A program made the translations under genes and the position numbers. The notes below the pieces were generated by a model. It did no database searches, was not told the origin of the DNA, and saw only the letters and a program-made list of their open reading frames with translations. This document shows positions 31,603-34,798 of a DNA stretch of 34,798 nucleotides, piece by piece; the stretch's first letter is position 1, and each line of letters begins with the position of its first letter. Source of the stretch: Pseudomonadota bacterium (GTDB lineage: Bacteria; Pseudomonadota; Gammaproteobacteria; Steroidobacterales; Woeseiaceae); the NCBI GenBank assembly GCA_022572185.1, contig JACZWL010000033.1, positions 1-34,798 of the forward strand. Direction: 5' to 3'.

Positions 31603-32145
31603 CCGACAGCGCGTTCTAAAGGCGGTCACGCGCCGGCCCGGGCAGCGTACAACCGCATGCCGTCCGCAAAGATCCCGACAAAATCGTAACATTCAAGGCT
31701 AGCGACTTTTCCTTTGGGATTGGCTCGCCTCTTGGTGCAGGTCACGAATGAGATACGTGCGCCATAGCCAAATGGCCAGAATCAGCAGCGCTGATTAGCC
31801 ACAGCGCGCGCAGGGGCAGGGCGATCACTAATAGCTACAGTCTGTAATTTTCGCCAATGGTCCGGGAAACGCTGTCTGCGGCGGCAAGTACGAAAGGCCA
31901 GCTGCGTCACCCTTACTCGTGGGTTGCGCTTTGGTATCTCGCCGTGGTCGCGTTCCTTTTGATCGATCTGAAGTTGCCGGCATTTCTGCAAGTCACAGAC
32001 GAACACAGCACACCGATGGACTAGGGGAATCTGCACTGGTCTGCGCCTTGATACTGGAGACAGGGTACTGCAGGATCAACATTGCAGTTAAGCCATGTTT
32101 GGTCATGCGTGTGACGGGTATCCGCTAACGAGATGGAGGACAGAA
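31603..32145. other. 543-base spacer before the cytochrome gene, low coding content
   Basis: It contains a 6-bp stem GCGCGT/ACGCGC (31609-31633) without a T tract, the candidate micro-gene at 31857-32024, and minus-strand fragments that look like a broken membrane segment (31699-31840). No strong promoter was recognised for the cytochrome gene. Confidence 0.4.
31857..32024 (+). CDS. Candidate 55-residue single-helix membrane micro-protein
   Basis: An open frame from ATG 31857 to TAG 32022 encodes a basic N-terminal half, one membrane-like helix ('WVALWYLAVVAFLLIDL', about residues 22-38) and a short polar tail. The distribution of charges fits an inner-membrane micro-protein. There is no Shine-Dalgarno before the ATG, and I recognise no family, so it may be chance or a remnant. 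Confidence 0.3.
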   Translation: MVRETLSAAASTKGQLRHPYSWVALWYLAVVAFLLIDLKLPAFLQVTDEHSTPMD

Positions 32146-33573
32146 ATGATCAGGGCAGTAAACGAATCCCGAATTAGTCGTTTCTACGTTGCCGTGGCCA
32201 TAATATTTGGCACATCGACGCTGATTATCTCAGCATGCCAAACGACGCCACCCGCCGATCCGCCTACACTGATTGAGCGCGGCGAGCAAATATTTCTGAA
32301 CGAGACGTTCGCTGGAAACGGACGCACATGCGGATCCTGTCACCGGCCGACGGATAATTTTGGGCTGACAGCGGCATTTGTGGCGACACTCCCTGAGGAT
32401 GATCCTCTTTTCGTTGCGGAAACCAACCCTGATCTCGCCACCAACTTCGAAAATCCCATACTGATGCGAGAGTTGGCTCTGATTCTGGAAAACCAGGATG
32501 GCTTCGGTGATCTGGAGAACAATTTCAACATGCGCGGCATTCCCCACACGCTGGCTCTGAATACGTCAATAGATAGCCGCGATGGTGCTCGGACGGGTTG
32601 GTCCGGGGACGGTGCACCCGGCGACGGTTCGCTAAGATCGTTTGCCACCGGTGCTGTCATTCAACATTTCACGAAGAGCACCAAGCGCATTGCCGGCGTT
32701 GACTTCCGACTACCCACCGATGATGAACTCGATGCCTTGGAGGCTTTCCAGCTGTCTCTTGGCCGACAAGAGGATCTGGAACTGCCACTGCCATTGCAAG
32801 GTATTGTTGCTGCGAGGGGGCAAGAGATCTTCATGGACAATACTTTAGGCAAGTGCAATGTATGCCACTTCAACGCCGGGGCAAACGGCAACCCCGCTAT
32901 TCTTGGGCCAAACGCCGGTAATCTGAACTTCGATACCGGTGTAGAAAATTTACCGGACCAGCCGGCCGATCTCACCGGCGAGCTAGTTCCGCCGGATGAT
33001 GGCTTCGGATCTCCCGGCAATGGCGAGTTCAACACGCCGCCGCTCGTCGAGGCAGCCGACACGGGTCCGTTTTTTCACAATAATTCCGTGGAGACAATCG
33101 AGGGTTCGGTGGCTTTTTATAATGGAGATACCTTTACAAACTCTCCCGCAGGTCAGCTGCTGATTAACGCCACTGGCAGCGCTATCAATCTGGATGCAAC
33201 GCAGGTCGTAGCCGTCGCAGCGTTTCTGCGGGTGATTAACGCTCTGGAAAACATACGCAGTAACATTGATCTATTGGATAGAGCTATGCGTGCAATGGAT
33301 ACGTCAAATGGGCCTACCGACTCTTTGTTCGACCGCGCACTTCACGATACCGACGATGCCAGTCAGGTATTGACGGGCGGAGGCCTGCATCCGGAGGCTG
33401 CAGCTCGTCTGGAGGCGGCGGCGAATTTTATCCGCCAAGCAAAGTCCACCACGGACCTGGAGCTTCGCGCTCGGTACGTGAGTGATGCGATCTCCGAGCA
33501 GAGAGCGGCGCGGAACAATCTGTCGAGTCCGAAGCCTGTCGAAGGCGTCCATGTAGGAGATACCGATGAGTAA
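32146..33573 (+). CDS. Di-heme cytochrome c peroxidase / MauG-like lipoprotein
   Basis: This protein of about 475 residues starts at the ATG at 32146, six bases after GGAGG; the frame opens earlier at 32095 without such a site. The signal peptide ends in a lipobox I-S-A-C (Cys31). Two c-type heme motifs are visible, C-G-S-C-H (62-66) and C-N-V-C-H (237-241). 'FNMRGIPHTLALN' and 'DTGPFFHNNSVETIEGSVAFY' are also MauG/CcpA-like. The C-terminal 130 residues are a helical extension with no heme site. Family members reduce H2O2 or oxidise protein and small-molecule substrates in the periplasm. Heme attachment would use the ccm system at the window start. It overlaps the next gene by 8 bases. Confidence 0.85.
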   Translation: MIRAVNESRISRFYVAVAIIFGTSTLIISACQTTPPADPPTLIERGEQIFLNETFAGNGRTCGSCHRPTDNFGLTAAFVATLPEDDPLFVAETNPDLATNFENPILMRELALILENQDGFGDLENNFNMRGIPHTLALNTSIDSRDGARTGWSGDGAPGDGSLRSFATGAVIQHFTKSTKRIAGVDFRLPTDDELDALEAFQLSLGRQEDLELPLPLQGIVAARGQEIFMDNTLGKCNVCHFNAGANGNPAILGPNAGNLNFDTGVENLPDQPADLTGELVPPDDGFGSPGNGEFNTPPLVEAADTGPFFHNNSVETIEGSVAFYNGDTFTNSPAGQLLINATGSAINLDATQVVAVAAFLRVINALENIRSNIDLLDRAMRAMDTSNGPTDSLFDRALHDTDDASQVLTGGGLHPEAAARLEAAANFIRQAKSTTDLELRARYVSDAISEQRAARNNLSSPKPVEGVHVGDTDE

Positions 33574-33952
33574 TTCTGATCTGACCAGAATCTTGATTGC
33601 AGCAGCGCTCCTGATTTGTCCATTTTTGGGACCGACGATGACTTACGGCCAACAGGCGACCGAACAGTTTATCCCCATCGGATATTCTCCGGGCGTTTCA
33701 AATAAATACAGCTATATAGGAAGCATCGTTGCGGTTGACCGGGAGGCACACACAATCGTCGTGCAAAGCAACCGCGGCATGCGAACGATCAGAGTTACGC
33801 CCAGAACCCGTATCTGGCTGGATCGGTCAAAGATCAAACAGACCAATCTCGTGGGGAGTTACAGCGACTGCGAAGAAGGACGTAAAGTTGAAATAATGCA
33901 CGATCCTGACGATGAAAATGTTGCCGACTGGATCAAGATCGAATCAAACTGA
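33566..33952 (+). CDS. Small exported beta-rich protein (DUF5666-like), unknown function
   Basis: This 128-residue protein has a signal peptide (about 1-28, cleavage near 'TYG-QQ') and a mature domain with alternating strands ('GSIVAVDREAHTIVVQSNRG', 'MRTIRVTPRTRIWLDRS'). The pattern is that of small OB-fold-like periplasmic domains. The pair 'IVAVD...TIVV' recalls DUF5666, but this is a weak resemblance. Its ATG lies 8 bases inside the cytochrome gene, so the two are translationally coupled, and it may assist that cytochrome. The only Cys (in 'DCEEG') is unpaired. Confidence 0.78.
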   Translation: MSNSDLTRILIAAALLICPFLGPTMTYGQQATEQFIPIGYSPGVSNKYSYIGSIVAVDREAHTIVVQSNRGMRTIRVTPRTRIWLDRSKIKQTNLVGSYSDCEEGRKVEIMHDPDDENVADWIKIESN

Positions 33953-34114
33953 TCCTGTCAGGTCGAGCCGTATAGGGAGCTGATGCAAATCCGGCCGGAA
34001 CTCGGATTGGACGTTACTTCTCGCTCAATCTACCGGTCATTAGTCTAAAGTTTGCTTGGCTCAAAGCTGAAGACGTCTCGGGCCCGTAATCACTCTTATG
34101 CGTATGATGTATAC

Positions 34115-34146
34115 AAGGGCGAAACGAAAGTTTTGCCTTTTTTCTT
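34115..34146 (+). terminator. Rho-independent terminator
   Basis: GGCGAAAC and GTTTTGCC (34118-34125 and 34130-34137, one G-U pair) close a GAAA tetraloop, followed by TTTTTTCTT. It lies about 165 bases after the exported-protein gene, so it either ends the cytochrome operon or belongs to a short untranslated transcript. Confidence 0.75.
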
Positions 34147-34179
34147 GTGTTATCAGCGCGTTAATTCATTGTGCCCAAC

Positions 34180-34278
34180 TACAATGTGTAAGAAATCACG
34201 AATTCTTGCGTAATGGGAAGTAGGGTGGTTCGGTAAATTCCTTATACAGCAATGGCTTGACCGAATTACACATTGTAA
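34180..34278. promoter_or_regulatory. Two copies of a TACA-N3-TGTA dyad operator
   Basis: TACAATGTGTAA (34180-34191) and TTACACATTGTA (34266-34277, extending to TTACACATTGTAA at 34278) are perfect reverse complements over 12 bases. Each is itself a short dyad, TACA, three bases, TGTA. They lie 86 bases apart, close to eight helical turns, upstream of the sulfatase, which fits binding of a looping or cooperative regulator. Confidence 0.5.
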
Positions 34279-34470
34279 TTTTCAGCTGTTTCAGGTCACA
34301 TGACTGTCCGCTTTACCCCCGCAAGCCGACGTTCGGCTAATATTGGTGCAAAGGCGCGCTAACGACCCAAAGTGGACGTTGGCGATCATCCACTGAATTG
34401 CGTCAATAATAATTCGTGCAATTTTTTGCTGCACCAGCTGTATCCAAAAACAACACCATCGGAGGCCACA

Positions 34471-34798
34471 ATGCCTAACTACATTCGAACCGTGAGATTC
34501 CCTGTAATCCTGTTAGTCCTTATTGCGTCCGTTCCACTGGCTGCGGCTGCACCAGGAAGTGATAACAAACCCAATATCGTCCTTGTCGTGATGGATAATT
34601 TTGGTTACGGCGAAGTTGGCGTTTACGGCGGCGGTGTCCTGCGCGGGGCCGCAACGCCCAATATTGACAGCATTGCCGCTGAGGGATTCCAGCTAACCAA
34701 CTTCAATGTCGAAGCGGAGTGTACGCCGTCGCGTACCTCGCTGATGACTGGTCGTTACGGGATTCGTGCCCGGCAGCGGCCTGACGGTCCTCCCAGGG
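34471..34798 (+). CDS. Formylglycine-dependent sulfatase, N-terminal part (cut by window end)
   Basis: The frame is open to the last base, giving 109 residues. A GGAGG site lies five bases before the ATG. The signal peptide (1-27, 'VPLAAAA-PGS') is followed by the sulfatase opening 'KPNIVLVVMDNFGYGEVGVYG', where Asp42 is a metal ligand; Asn43 replaces the commoner second Asp. 'ATPNIDSIAAEG' and the active-site motif C-T-P-S-R (Cys84) are typical arylsulfatase features. Cys84 should be converted to formylglycine by a maturase encoded elsewhere. It would cleave sulfate esters in the periplasm; the substrate is unknown. Confidence 0.92.
   Translation, partial: MPNYIRTVRFPVILLVLIASVPLAAAAPGSDNKPNIVLVVMDNFGYGEVGVYGGGVLRGAATPNIDSIAAEGFQLTNFNVEAECTPSRTSLMTGRYGIRARQRPDGPPR

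Larger units (their letters stand above)
33953..34470. other. 518-base spacer with terminator and operator pair before the sulfatase
   Basis: No gene is seen. From left to right it holds a 6-bp stem AATCCG/CGGATT (33988-34008), the strong terminator at 34115-34146, two dyad operators (34180-34191 and 34266-34278), and a small inverted repeat AGTGGA/TCCACT (34371-34394). The length and content suggest a regulated leader for the sulfatase. Confidence 0.5.

Noticed and set aside
31699-31840. Minus-strand fragments reading as a membrane helix in two frames, like a frameshifted small gene
   Set aside because: Joining them needs an assumed frameshift, there is no start codon or ribosome site, and the pieces are too short to call a pseudogene.

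Overview
The window looks like a chromosomal stretch of a gammaproteobacterium. The evidence is the Gram-negative ccmF-ccmG-ccmH-ccmI cytochrome c maturation order with overlapping stops and starts, an E. coli-type NAD malic enzyme, a tripartite-pump operon, lipoproteins with clear lipoboxes, Tat and Sec signals, and a near-perfect CRP-type operator. A marine or sediment lineage is an inference from gene content only. I see no rRNA, tRNA, CRISPR array, insertion sequence or phage gene. Most genes are housekeeping or metabolic, and the right third is more accessory.

Layout. 1-3085: end of a cytochrome c maturation operon (ccmF 3' part, ccmG, ccmH, ccmI). 3100-6321: NAD malic enzyme behind a good sigma-70-like promoter, a hotdog thioesterase with a TTG start, and a nitronate monooxygenase-like flavoprotein. 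6516-7269: a fluoride exporter (crcB) and its usual DUF190 partner. 7361-10659, minus strand: a secreted TPR protein and a group II PLP decarboxylase, the latter divergent from a membrane sterol-desaturase-family protein (10749-12026). 12081-14935: a Tat-exported PhoD phosphatase translationally coupled to a YcaQ/AlkX-type DNA glycosylase. 14904-21852, minus strand: one probable operon, read as periplasmic adaptor, RND pump, DAO-family FAD oxidoreductase and M64 metallopeptidase. 21979-23790: a predicted methyltransferase with a signal peptide, then a pirin.

23894-25249 holds a GEMM-I (cyclic di-GMP type) riboswitch in front of an exported amidohydrolase. 25346-26546: a small Arg/Glu-rich secreted protein and a divergent lipoprotein. 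26561-30546: a lipid locus made of a DUF374 acyltransferase divergent from a fatty-acyl-AMP ligase with a built-in carrier domain, followed by a KAS III. 30867-31602: a small three-helix membrane protein with its own terminator, then a small acidic protein behind a textbook class II CRP site. 32146-33952: a di-heme MauG/cytochrome-c-peroxidase-like lipoprotein overlapping a small exported protein. 34471-end: the 5' part of a formylglycine-dependent sulfatase, preceded by a strong terminator and two copies of a dyad operator.

The signals most worth following are the riboswitch-amidohydrolase unit, including a covarying flip of a core base pair; the CRP-controlled small protein; the pump-oxidase-peptidase operon; and the acyl-AMP-ligase/KAS III locus.
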